Origin: CAKVOD01 sp964606505
Lineage (GTDB): Bacteria > Bacillota > Clostridia > Christensenellales > UBA1242
Direction: 5' to 3'
Length of the DNA stretch: 64,000 nt
Assembly: GCA_964606505.1 (NCBI GenBank)
Contig: CAZSGM010000007.1
Span: 1 to 64,000 of the forward strand
The position numbers were made by a program, and so were the translations under genes. Shown piece by piece: positions 43,994 to 52,454 of the stretch; within the stretch, counting starts at the first letter, position 1; each line of letters opens with the position of its first letter. The notes under the pieces are model-generated. The model made no database searches, was not told the DNA's origin, and saw only the letters and a program-made list of their open reading frames with translations.

Positions 43994-44650
43994 ATGAATT
44001 ATGAACAAATGAACAACAACAAAGTCTATGTTTACGGAGAAATAGTAAGCGACGCCGTGTTTAGCCACGAAGTATATGGCGAGGGTTTTTACGATATGTT
44101 TATTAAAGTCGAAAGGCTCTCAACCCAGTGCGACATATTGCCAATAACAATTTCTGAGCGCATTTTAAAAGAGGAAAACATTAAATGCGGCGACTGCATT
44201 GCGCTCAAGGGGCAGTTTAGGAGTTACAACAAACAGGTCGAGGGCAAAAGCAAACTCGCTTTAACTATTTTTGTGCGTGAAATTGTGCCTAAGGTTGAGA
44301 ATGCTCCTACAAATATTATTGAATTATCAGGTTACGTATGCAAAGAGCCAATTTACAGAACAACGCCTTTTAATCGCGAAATATCCGATGTTTTGCTCGC
44401 CGTTAATCGCGCCTACAACAAGTCGGACTACATCCCTTGCATTGCGTGGGGTAGAAACGCGCGCTTTGTAAAATCAATTGCGGTTGGCGAAAAAGTTGTT
44501 ATCCAAGGAAGAATACAAAGCCGCCAGTATCAAAAGAAAGTTGATGACGACACAATAGAAAATAAGGTTGCTTACGAAATTTCAGTAAGCAAGATTGCAC
44601 TCACCGAAAACGAAAACCAAGCAGGAGAAAGCAATGTTTTTGTTTCATAA
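43994..44650 (+). CDS. SSB-like protein with two OB-fold regions
   Basis: The 218-residue protein appears to hold two OB folds. The first (~residues 8-100) is divergent. The second (~105-210) has the single-stranded DNA-binding pattern: IIELSGYVCKEPIYRTTPFN, DVLLAVNRAYNKSDYIPCIA and VVIQGRIQSRQYQK. It has no acidic SSB tail. GGAGGG lies before ATG 43994, only 22 nt after pdaB, so the two may share a transcript. It is probably an accessory rather than the main SSB. Confidence 0.75.
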   Translation: MNYEQMNNNKVYVYGEIVSDAVFSHEVYGEGFYDMFIKVERLSTQCDILPITISERILKEENIKCGDCIALKGQFRSYNKQVEGKSKLALTIFVREIVPKVENAPTNIIELSGYVCKEPIYRTTPFNREISDVLLAVNRAYNKSDYIPCIAWGRNARFVKSIAVGEKVVIQGRIQSRQYQKKVDDDTIENKVAYEISVSKIALTENENQAGESNVFVS

Positions 44651-44664
44651 GTATTAATTATCGT

Positions 44665-44692
44665 TTGACATTTTCTAATATTATGGTATAAT
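44665..44692 (+). promoter_or_regulatory. Sigma-A promoter of the lgt operon
   Basis: TTGACA (44665-44670), 16 nt, TATAAT (44687-44692), both perfect, 21 nt before the lgt ATG. Confidence 0.8.
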
Positions 44693-44713
44693 ATCAATCA
44701 GTGGAGAAAGACA

Positions 44714-46063
44714 ATGAGCGAATTGTTAGATGTTGGAGTCGCATTCCACTTGTTTGGAATGGATGTTAAATGGTATGGGATTATAATAGCGACAGGGGTT
44801 CTTGTCGCTGTTTTGGTTGCTTGCTATAACGCGAAATTGAAAGGTTACAGCAAGGATTTGCCGTACGAACTGTTGCTTTGGTGTTTTCCGCTAGCGATAG
44901 TCGGCGCGCGCATTTATTATATTATTTTCTCCGGACAATCCTACACGTTTGCCGAGGCAATAGCAATTTGGAACGGCGGGATTGCCATTTACGGCGGAAT
45001 TATAGGCGGGCTGATTGGATTAATGCTTTATTCCATCATTAAAAAACAAAGCCTATTGAAAGTTACTGACATAATCGTTCCAAGTTTGATTATCGCTCAA
45101 TCAATCGGAAGGTGGGGGAACTTTGCTAACCAAGAAGTTTACGGCAAGGTTGTTACAGACCCCGCGCTACAATGGTTCCCATTCTCGGTTTATATAGAAA
45201 AACTGGGCGAGTGGCACTACGCGACATTCTTTTACGAAAGTATGATTTGTTTGGCGGGGTTCTTCTTGCTGATGTTCCTGTTTAAGAGAGTTAAAACGTA
45301 CGGGATTGTTACGAGTGTTTACTTAATTTTATATGGGACGGAAAGGTTTTTTCTCGAAGGAATGCGCCAAGAAAGTGAAATTTTGTTCATTTCTGGCACG
45401 GATATCCCTGTTTCGCAAGTCGTTAGTGTAGGCTTCGTGCTTGCGGGCGTTATACTTTTAATAGTTACCCAAATTCTATATAAGAAACGTATGCAGTCGG
45501 CAGCTCTAAGCGGAGGTGGCGGCGCGGTCGCCCTAAAAAACACTTCGGGCGCGGCAGCGGCAGATTGCGGCAGTACTCTTGCGAAAGAAACAGCTGCTCA
45601 AGCTGCGCAAAAACAAACAGAGCGTGGCAAATCTGAGTGCGCAAAAACTGGCGGATGTAGCGGCAAAACAGGCGGCAGCGTCCCCGCAAAGGCAAGTGTA
45701 AACAAGCCGCAGGATAACGCTACTCGCGACGCTAAATCCGCCGAAAACAACAGCACGGCAGAAAACGATAGAGGCCAAGCGGACGCAACAAGTCAAGTAA
45801 ACAACAACCAGTTAAGTCAAAATGTACAATCGGGCAAAAATAACCTTAGTAAACAAGAAAATAAAAGCAGTCAACCTAACGGCAACAATAAAAAGAAAAA
45901 CAATAAAAAAAGAGCCAGCAAAATGACTGTAAGTGCCGCAAAAACAAGCGAAAAAAACAGCGCTAACAGCGCAGACGCCGTAAAAAGCGATGTAGATACC
46001 CCCAAATTAGCGGGTGTCGTCGCGGACGAAACCAAAGACAAAAATAACTCTGACAACGATTAA
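44714..46063 (+). CDS. lgt: Prolipoprotein diacylglyceryl transferase with long C-terminal tail
   Basis: Lgt transfers diacylglycerol from phosphatidylglycerol to the lipobox cysteine of prelipoproteins in the membrane. Residues 1 to ~262 form the seven-helix enzyme with GGIAIYGGIIGGLIG and SIGRWGNFANQEVYG, which holds catalytic and substrate-binding residues. The remaining ~185 residues are low-complexity, rich in Lys, Asn, Ser, Ala and Gln and hydrophilic. They are absent from most Firmicutes Lgt. GGAG precedes the ATG. First gene of an operon with the next two. Confidence 0.93.
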   Translation: MSELLDVGVAFHLFGMDVKWYGIIIATGVLVAVLVACYNAKLKGYSKDLPYELLLWCFPLAIVGARIYYIIFSGQSYTFAEAIAIWNGGIAIYGGIIGGLIGLMLYSIIKKQSLLKVTDIIVPSLIIAQSIGRWGNFANQEVYGKVVTDPALQWFPFSVYIEKLGEWHYATFFYESMICLAGFFLLMFLFKRVKTYGIVTSVYLILYGTERFFLEGMRQESEILFISGTDIPVSQVVSVGFVLAGVILLIVTQILYKKRMQSAALSGGGGAVALKNTSGAAAADCGSTLAKETAAQAAQKQTERGKSECAKTGGCSGKTGGSVPAKASVNKPQDNATRDAKSAENNSTAENDRGQADATSQVNNNQLSQNVQSGKNNLSKQENKSSQPNGNNKKKNNKKRASKMTVSAAKTSEKNSANSADAVKSDVDTPKLAGVVADETKDKNNSDND

Positions 46064-46075
46064 AAGGAACTTTAA

Positions 46076-46480
46076 ATGAAGAAAATACAGATTTATAACA
46101 TAGTTTTTGGTGCCGTAATAAGCGTATATGTGTTTTGCTTCGTGTTGAATTTATGCGGTATTAAGGAATTTCATTTTATAATTGATTATTGGTTTTCGAT
46201 ATTTTTAATGATGATGGGCGTCTTGGTGCTCGCGCGCGGGGTGTTGTTTTACAGCGACTCATCGTGGCTTGCGGGCATATCGCTTACTTTGATTGGCGTT
46301 GTTGTGCTACTTAAGGATTTGTTTTTACTGAAGTTTTATTATGTCTTGCCACTGTTGTTGGCGAGCGTAAGTATTGCGTTACTGGTGGTTTATCTACTAT
46401 TTAAAAACAAACTGTATTTAAAATGTTTTTGCGTGGCTATAAGTTTAACGATAGTGAGTTGTGTAGGATATGTTTTTTAG
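46076..46480 (+). CDS. Hypothetical four-helix membrane protein
   Basis: The 134-residue protein consists of about four hydrophobic helices with short loops. I do not recognise a family. AAAGGAA precedes the ATG 12 nt after lgt, so it is in the lgt operon. Confidence 0.65.
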   Translation: MKKIQIYNIVFGAVISVYVFCFVLNLCGIKEFHFIIDYWFSIFLMMMGVLVLARGVLFYSDSSWLAGISLTLIGVVVLLKDLFLLKFYYVLPLLLASVSIALLVVYLLFKNKLYLKCFCVAISLTIVSCVGYVF

Positions 46481-46499
46481 AAGCAGTGGGAGAAAAGTG

Positions 46500-47378
46500 A
46501 TGAATAATTTTGATATTGAGCGAAAGGGCTACAATAAAAAAGAGGTCGACAATTATTTGTTTGAGTTGAGCAGCAAGTATGAGCAGCAAATTGAGCAGCT
46601 TAACCAAGATAAGATGCAAATTCAGTCTGAAATTATGCAACTTAAATTGGAGTTGGACTCGTACAAGAACAAGGACGACCAAATTTCAAACGCTTTAGTT
46701 GTTGCGGTCGAAACCGCCAAAGAAATAGAATCAAGTGCAAAAACAGTTTACGAACTGGAAATAAAGCGCGTTAAGGTGTTGTACAAGAAATGGAGCAACA
46801 TTTTGAACGAAATATGCGCTTTGTATCCAAATATAAATAAAATGAGTGGTATATCAACTTTGTTTAATGAGTTTCAAGAAGCCCTTAATAAAATTTTGCA
46901 GAGAGAAAAAGAGATTTCCGAAATGCCTAGCAGCGTAACAAGTACCGCTGAAAAGGTTTACGCGAAAACGCTTTTATCGAGAATGTGGGGCAAAAACGAG
47001 AATACGGAAGTTAAAAAACGCAGAACTTCACACACGACAAACCCTATAACAACAGTTAAGAGGGCGGATGTTGGCACAAAGAGCAAAACTGAATCAAAAC
47101 AAATGGATTATTCCTCACAACTTAAGCAGAACGACGTTGAGGGCGAATTTGAAAAGTTTTTGAAGAGTGAGTTTGAAGATTTTGACAACTTCCAGTACAA
47201 GGAAAACCATAAGGACGCTAACATCTCTCCCGAAAAAAAATCTAAGTATCTAGACGCGCTTGAGCAAAGTCTAAATAAATCAAACGAGAAAAAGGATAAC
47301 GAGTTTGATATGTTGGAGGCATTGAAGCCTAAAGAGGACTTAAAAGACATTATGAAAAGTTTCAATTTGGATGATTAG
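46500..47378 (+). CDS. DivIVA-like coiled-coil protein
   Basis: The 292-residue protein starts with a DivIVA-type N-terminus (FDIERKGYNKKEVDNYLFEL), the part that in DivIVA binds curved membrane. A coiled coil runs to ~residue 130, followed by a charged, probably disordered C-terminal region. DivIVA relatives mark poles or septa, or direct wall synthesis. GGGAG lies before ATG 46500. It is the third gene of the lgt operon. Confidence 0.75.
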   Translation: MNNFDIERKGYNKKEVDNYLFELSSKYEQQIEQLNQDKMQIQSEIMQLKLELDSYKNKDDQISNALVVAVETAKEIESSAKTVYELEIKRVKVLYKKWSNILNEICALYPNINKMSGISTLFNEFQEALNKILQREKEISEMPSSVTSTAEKVYAKTLLSRMWGKNENTEVKKRRTSHTTNPITTVKRADVGTKSKTESKQMDYSSQLKQNDVEGEFEKFLKSEFEDFDNFQYKENHKDANISPEKKSKYLDALEQSLNKSNEKKDNEFDMLEALKPKEDLKDIMKSFNLDD

Positions 47379-47490
47379 TTTAATTGGCTATCAAGGAACT
47401 GCAGGCGTATTAAAAGATAAAATCACTTTATTTATTTGATTGATATTTATATAAAATAATTGGGCATATTGTTAATTATGTAGACATAAC

Positions 47491-47538
47491 AAAACAAGGA
47501 AACATTTTGGGAACCGAAGTTTACCTTGTTTTTTTTTG
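47491..47538 (+). terminator. Terminator of the lgt operon
   Basis: AAAACAAGG-AAAC pairs with GTTT-A-CCTTGTTTT with one bulged A. A run of ten T follows, 113 nt past the DivIVA-like stop. Confidence 0.8.
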
Positions 47539-47541
47539 CTC

Positions 47542-47630
47542 TTGACTTTAATATGTGGATATGGTACACTATAAAAAATAGAAAAAGGCTATGGCGACAC
47601 CCAAGTGGGTGGAAACCATAGTCTTTTTGA
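47542..47630 (+). ncRNA. Promoter plus compact hairpin, candidate short RNA
   Basis: TTGACT (47542-47547), 17 nt, TACACT (47565-47570) form a strong sigma-A promoter. About 12 nt after the -10 begins a hairpin. The outer helix GGCTATGG/CCATAGTC encloses an internal loop CGA/GAAA, then CACCC-AAGT-GGGTG, and the structure is followed by T5. On the minus strand the same hairpin terminates cvpA. The plus-strand promoter with nothing to express makes a ~50-nt RNA plausible. The RNA itself is inferred. Confidence 0.45.
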
Positions 47631-47640
47631 TTAATAAACA

Positions 47641-48348
47641 TTAAATACTGTATGAACCAGTAAAGTTGTCAAGCAACTCAAATATCCATTTAGCGTAGTC
47701 ATTTAATAGTGTTGTCTTGTTGAGCCATTCCGTAACGAAATCGTTGATGAAAGGGATTACGCACAGCAAGTTGATGAGTGCGATAGCGACTGCTACATAA
47801 AGCAAACCTTTAAAAGCTCCAAATACAAAACCGAGAACTCTATCGAGTCCGTTAACTGTTTTGTTTTCAGTGATTTTGTCAAACAATTTTGCAAGCATAG
47901 CAAGAGCAATTCTGATTAGAATAAACAGAACGATTGCGCTGCAAAGTGTTGTCAACAATCCGCCGAGTTGCGTCGAGAACCATTCAGCGACATTTGCGCC
48001 TGCAGGAATAGTTTCGCTGCCGAGCATAGCAATAAGAAGGCTTTTTAGTATACCGCTTACATTGAAAGTGTCAATATAATCGGACGCGGGTACAGCAGCG
48101 GATGTTGGGAAATCATAGCTTCCGAAATCAGAAACGACTCCGCTCATCAAGCCAGTGAACATATCTGTAATTCCACCGCCGAAAATGCCGTCAATAAAAC
48201 TAGCGAATGTCGGAGCGAGTAAAATTGCGATAACGACCGATAAGGCGATGCCTACTAACGAGATTAGCGAGGCAAGGAAACCTTTCTTGAGTCCCCACAA
48301 AGCAAAAAGCACTATTATGACAATGAAAACAATATCAATCCAAAACAT
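47641..48348 (-). CDS. CvpA family membrane protein
   Basis: The 235-residue protein has the CvpA layout: an opening DIVFIVIIVLFALWGLKKGF, several helices, and a GLDRVLGFVFGAFKGLLYVA block near the C-terminus. A loop of ~60 residues lies between helices 2 and 3. CvpA proteins are envelope proteins linked to colicin V production in Escherichia coli and to stress or wall functions elsewhere. AAGGAG precedes the ATG. Confidence 0.85.
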   Translation of the reverse strand: MFWIDIVFIVIIVLFALWGLKKGFLASLISLVGIALSVVIAILLAPTFASFIDGIFGGGITDMFTGLMSGVVSDFGSYDFPTSAAVPASDYIDTFNVSGILKSLLIAMLGSETIPAGANVAEWFSTQLGGLLTTLCSAIVLFILIRIALAMLAKLFDKITENKTVNGLDRVLGFVFGAFKGLLYVAVAIALINLLCVIPFINDFVTEWLNKTTLLNDYAKWIFELLDNFTGSYSI

Positions 48349-48593
48349 AGTGATGCTATTTTTTCTCCTTACAAAATTATGATAGCATAAAAAAATTTTT
48401 TTGTCATCTTATTTTTAGCGAAATTGCAAAAAAAATCAAAAAATAACAACTTTTTTTCATAAAATTATATTTTTTGTGCCGATTTTAAATCCGTTGCAAA
48501 TAAATTGTGCAAACATCGTCATTTTAAAATTTTTAAATCATTTTTAAATTTAGAAAATCACTATAATTGTCATTAAAAAGCAGTTTAAATAAA

Positions 48594-48632
48594 TTAAAAA
48601 CAGCAAGCGTGTGCCTGCTTGCGGTTGTTTTT
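48594..48632 (-). terminator. Terminator of the PRC-barrel gene
   Basis: GCAAGC and GCTTGC pair with further bulged pairing outside, and T5 follows on the minus strand. It directly follows the stop. Confidence 0.6.
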
Positions 48633-49377
48633 AAGCCGAAAAAATTGATAATTCTTTAATTTTTCCGTTTTTCTTTGCGTTTTCAATGGTTTTTTGCGAA
48701 ATAAGTGAGCCTTTTTTTGCGATTAACTCCTTTGATTGAGAATAAAGGTTTTGTGTAACAACTCTGCCGACTAGAAAGTTTACCGAACTTGTAACCTTAG
48801 TAGGCAGTGTCGCGATTGTGTTTTGCAACTGTGATAGGATAGGGGAGATGGTGTCCGCGCGTAAGATTGTAACAGGAGTTTCGGTTTTTATAAGTTTTGG
48901 TCGGTTTTGCTTGCTGAATTTGCTGGTGTTGATTTTTACGTTTTCGTCCTGAATGAGAATTGCGTTGTCGCTAAATGAAACGACTTCTTGCGCGCTAAGT
49001 GTTTCACCGTTTGAAATCACGATTGAACAAACGTTAAAAGTTGCGTCTACGGAAACATCGCGCACCTTGCCGAGACAGACGCCTTGTGTCGTGAAAACCT
49101 GTAAATTGATGGGACTGCAAAGCGTGATTTGCGGTTCTAGGTTTGAAAGCGGCTCAACGGCACTTGTGTTTTTAATAACGAGCGCGTTTTCTCCAACCGC
49201 AAAAATAGAATTTGAGTGAATAACAAATTCTTCCTCGTCATTTTCGGCTTCAAAAAAAATAAAATTGGTAATTTTTTTGAGCTTTTTCTCAAAAGTAACC
49301 TTGTTTATCGTGCCAAGAACTTTGCCCTCATATAAACTAATAATGGATTTGCCGATAATTTCTGATAAATTGTACAT
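48631..49377 (-). CDS. PRC-barrel domain protein
   Basis: The 248-residue soluble protein holds two PRC-barrel-like segments. The first is ~1-75 (IIGKSIISLYEGKVLGTINKV) and the second ~85-155 (NLQVFTTQGVCLGKVRDVSV). A helical C-terminal part of ~80 residues follows. PRC barrels occur in ribosome maturation and sporulation (YlmC/YmxH-like) proteins. The role here is unknown. GGAGG precedes the ATG. Confidence 0.75.
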   Translation of the reverse strand: MYNLSEIIGKSIISLYEGKVLGTINKVTFEKKLKKITNFIFFEAENDEEEFVIHSNSIFAVGENALVIKNTSAVEPLSNLEPQITLCSPINLQVFTTQGVCLGKVRDVSVDATFNVCSIVISNGETLSAQEVVSFSDNAILIQDENVKINTSKFSKQNRPKLIKTETPVTILRADTISPILSQLQNTIATLPTKVTSSVNFLVGRVVTQNLYSQSKELIAKKGSLISQKTIENAKKNGKIKELSIFSA

Positions 49378-49483
49378 TTTTTCCTCCTGTTTTATTTATA
49401 TTATGACTTGTCCTATCATATTATGACTTTGATTTGCTTGTAATTTTCGCGCCACTATGTTATAATCACTTGGGTTGATTAAT

Positions 49484-50266
49484 ATGTTATTTACAAAGAA
49501 AATTCAAAATGAGTTTGAAGAAGACGTTTTGTGCCAGCAGAAAATTAAAGTAAAGAAAATTAAGTTGGGGACAAAACTTATTGTGGGGCAAAATCAGGTT
49601 GCCTTTGTTTGTGATGGGAAGAAAGTTTTAGATATGTTTTCTGAGGGCGAGTTTGAGTTGAATGGGGGGTGTTTGCCAAAAACATTTAAGGAATTTGACC
49701 TTAACAAACCCAAGAAGCACAAGGTTTCGCAAGAATTATATAATGTGAATTATTTTAACGCCTGCATTATAATTTTAAATTTGCAACATTACAGCAAAAT
49801 TAAGTTTGAAACGCGCAATTTTTTAGTTTTTGATGAGTTTTGCGACACGAAAATGAAAATGGACGGGCGTTTTGACTTTGAAATCGTCGACAAGTTGCGC
49901 TTTGCGGAGTTTGTCGCTAAATACAAAAAGGGGAACGCCAATGTAATGGCGCACTTAAAAAAGTTTGTTTCAAAAAAAATTAGGTACGAGTTCCACAAGG
50001 AAGAAATGCCTGTTTCAGAGTTTTTGTCGAAGAATAACGCATTTTTGTATGCGCACGTTGAGAAAAAATTAGCTAAGCGCCTTGACAAGATTGGAATTAA
50101 ACTTAGCAATTTTGACGTTGAGAATTTGACTATATCAAAGCGAAGTCAGAAAGTTTTAAACGAACTTATTGCAGAGGGAAAAATTATTTTGCATTACAAA
50201 AATGTTACTAACAATAATAACGAGGTTGAAGATGTTAGAAGTGAACAATGTATCCAAGATTTTTAA
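49484..50266 (+). CDS. SPFH/band-7-like protein
   Basis: The 260-residue protein has the layout of SPFH-domain proteins that lack a membrane helix. An N-terminal beta region is followed by the mixed region with FEIVDKLRFAEFVAKYKKG, a helical segment, and IGIKLSNFDVENLTISKRSQ, typical of the end of an SPFH domain. Identification is by pattern only. TATAAT lies at 49459-49464. The last 35 nt overlap the start of the NatA-like ATPase gene, implying coupled translation. Confidence 0.6.
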   Translation: MLFTKKIQNEFEEDVLCQQKIKVKKIKLGTKLIVGQNQVAFVCDGKKVLDMFSEGEFELNGGCLPKTFKEFDLNKPKKHKVSQELYNVNYFNACIIILNLQHYSKIKFETRNFLVFDEFCDTKMKMDGRFDFEIVDKLRFAEFVAKYKKGNANVMAHLKKFVSKKIRYEFHKEEMPVSEFLSKNNAFLYAHVEKKLAKRLDKIGIKLSNFDVENLTISKRSQKVLNELIAEGKIILHYKNVTNNNNEVEDVRSEQCIQDF

Positions 50267-50963
50267 GAAAGGGAACAAAGAGTTTGTCGCCGTCGACGGG
50301 CTTAATTTGCGCGTTAAGGCAGGAGAAATTTTTGGTTTGATTGGAACAAACGGCGCAGGTAAAACCACCACTATGAGGATGATAGGGACGACGCTTAAGC
50401 CGACCACGGGCGACATAAAAGTTTGCGGGTTCGATACGGTAAAACAACAAGAAGAAGTGCGAAAAAACATTGGCATTCTTTTTGGTGGAGATACGGGCTT
50501 GTACGACAGGCTTACGGCGCGCGAAAATATAAAATATTTCGGCGAACTTAACGGGATGGACGAGGAAGAGATTGACAAACAAATCGAATTGCTAACGCAA
50601 GCGTTCGGGCTGGAGGGGTATCTTGACAGACGCTGCGGCAACTTTTCTCGTGGGATGAAACAAAAAACATCTTTTGCAAGAGCAATCATTCACAATCCTC
50701 AAGTTATGCTATTCGACGAACCAACCTCAGGGTTGGATATTTTGGCAAGTGAGGAAGTTGTCGCGTTTATTAAACAGTGCAAAAGAATGGGTAAAACCAT
50801 TTTGCTATCTACGCACAATATGCAAGAAGTTGAAGAACTATGCGACAGGGCGCTTATTATCAACGGTGGGCGTACGCTCGCCTCGGGCACGCTTGAGCAA
50901 ATTAACATCGCTACAGGTTGCAGCAGAATAAAGGACTCATTTATTAAACTTATTCAAAGTTAA
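50232..50963 (+). CDS. ABC exporter ATP-binding protein, NatA-like
   Basis: The 243-residue ATPase has Walker A GTNGAGKTT, the Q-loop region GILFGGDTGLYDRLTARENI, signature FSRGMKQKTSFARAI, Walker B VMLFDEPTSGLD and H-loop STHNMQEVEE. This pattern is that of NatA, the ATPase of a sodium exporter in Bacillus. GAGG stands before ATG 50232. The NatB-like permease follows 22 nt later. Confidence 0.87.
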   Translation: MLEVNNVSKIFKKGNKEFVAVDGLNLRVKAGEIFGLIGTNGAGKTTTMRMIGTTLKPTTGDIKVCGFDTVKQQEEVRKNIGILFGGDTGLYDRLTARENIKYFGELNGMDEEEIDKQIELLTQAFGLEGYLDRRCGNFSRGMKQKTSFARAIIHNPQVMLFDEPTSGLDILASEEVVAFIKQCKRMGKTILLSTHNMQEVEELCDRALIINGGRTLASGTLEQINIATGCSRIKDSFIKLIQS

Positions 50964-50985
50964 ACAAATTTTAAGAGGTAAATTT

Positions 50986-52314
50986 ATGGAAGATAAAAAA
51001 ACGCAAGACGTCACCGAGGAGAAGTTAAGCGTCGAAACGCAGCCTAAAAAAAGTGGCGCGAAACGCAAAAAATGGTTTCATTCTAGCAAAAAATTCAACC
51101 AGTTTGAGGTTGTTTTAAAAAAGGAACTTAAAGACGCGTTTCGCGACAAAAAAAGCATATTTGCGACCTTTATTTTGCCGTTGCTGCTGTTTCCAATATT
51201 CTTTTTGTTGATGGGCACGAGCGCAAATAGCGTTACTGAAAAGGCGATTAACCCCAAACTTACAATCGTTGAAAACGGGGTTAGCGTTGCGGCGACGAGC
51301 GAACTGGCGACGTATTTTGACGACAACATTTTTTCGCTTAACCCGAGTTTGAATGTTGAATACGTTGAATGCGACGATTTTAAGCAATCGTTGATTGATA
51401 ACGATATTTATCTAGCGATTGTTGTTCCCGAGGACTTTTTTGACTGCCTAGCGGACTCAACTAAGACGGTTAGTCTTAGTGTTATTTATGACGACCGCTC
51501 CACTAGTGGGAGCACAACGGCGGCAAGCGTTGGCGCGGTATTAGAGGCGTTTAGCGATGAAGTTTTGTCCGATAGGGTGGGGGCGGATGTGGATTTGGTT
51601 CCTGTTAAAAGTAGTTTGCTGTCGCTGACTGACGCTTATCCTGATGTGGTGAGGTACGGGACGGATAGCCCGCTTTTGCATTTGCTCATACCGATTTTGT
51701 TGACGCTGTTAATTTCAATTGGTGGTGCGTCGATTGCGACTGACTTAATCGCGGGCGAAAAAGAGCGCAACACCTTTGAAGCGTTGCTTTCAACGAGTGC
51801 GAGCAGGTTTAGCATACTTTCAGCAAAATATGCAGTTATCATAATTTTTAGTTTCCTGAGTGCGATAGTTGAGGTAATTTCGCTGGTGCTTTCGTTGCTG
51901 CTGACGAAAGACTCGCTGGGGGCGGGGCTGTCCTCGATAGCGCTGCCCGCAGACGGAATTATACTCGTCATACTCAATTTGCTAATGCTCGCTGGGTTGT
52001 TCAGCAGTTTGTTATTGATGTTGACCGCCTCATCAAATACGCTTAAAGAGGCGCAGAGCAAGTCAACTTTAGTGATGTTTTTACCTATGATTATTGCGTA
52101 CGCAACGATGTATCTTGACTGCGCGGATGTTTCAATGTGGACGATGTCGTTGCCGATTTACAACGTGGTCGTAAGCATTAAGATGTTGCTTGCGGGCGTT
52201 ATGAATAACGCTTACTTGTGGGGAAGTTTGGTAATCAACGTGTTCTACGCAGCAGCGTCGGTGTTCATCACAATGAAAACATTCTCAAAAGAGAGTTTAA
52301 TAACCAAGTCATAA
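50986..52314 (+). CDS. ABC-2 exporter permease, NatB-like
   Basis: The 442-residue permease begins with ~50 charged cytosolic residues. TM1 (IFATFILPLLLFPIFFLLMG) comes next, then a large ~150-residue external domain, then five helices near the C-terminus. GEKERNTFEALLSTSASRFSI is the coupling stretch. This ABC2_membrane_3 build matches NatB and relatives that export sodium, drugs or peptides. AAGAGG precedes the ATG. Confidence 0.87.
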   Translation: MEDKKTQDVTEEKLSVETQPKKSGAKRKKWFHSSKKFNQFEVVLKKELKDAFRDKKSIFATFILPLLLFPIFFLLMGTSANSVTEKAINPKLTIVENGVSVAATSELATYFDDNIFSLNPSLNVEYVECDDFKQSLIDNDIYLAIVVPEDFFDCLADSTKTVSLSVIYDDRSTSGSTTAASVGAVLEAFSDEVLSDRVGADVDLVPVKSSLLSLTDAYPDVVRYGTDSPLLHLLIPILLTLLISIGGASIATDLIAGEKERNTFEALLSTSASRFSILSAKYAVIIIFSFLSAIVEVISLVLSLLLTKDSLGAGLSSIALPADGIILVILNLLMLAGLFSSLLLMLTASSNTLKEAQSKSTLVMFLPMIIAYATMYLDCADVSMWTMSLPIYNVVVSIKMLLAGVMNNAYLWGSLVINVFYAAASVFITMKTFSKESLITKS

Positions 52315-52412
52315 TTGCTTGATAACCAAAATTTTGCAGACGAACGAAACAAACTAGGACTTGAGTTGAGTTCTTGTTTGTCATCGGCTATATCGACTTA
52401 ATGATTTATTAT

Positions 52413-52441
52413 AAAATCCGAATTTTTAATTCGGATTTTTA
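52413..52441 (+). terminator. Terminator of the SPFH-NatAB operon
   Basis: AAAATCCGAATT and AATTCGGATTTT form a perfect 12-bp stem with a 3-nt loop and T5. It can also serve murC from the other strand. Confidence 0.85.
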
Positions 52442-52454
52442 ATTATTGAAAATA

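Noticed and set aside
47582..47628. Hammerhead or twister ribozyme
   Set aside because: The hairpin has GAAA after an inner stem but lacks CUGANGA, and the twister conserved core is not present.
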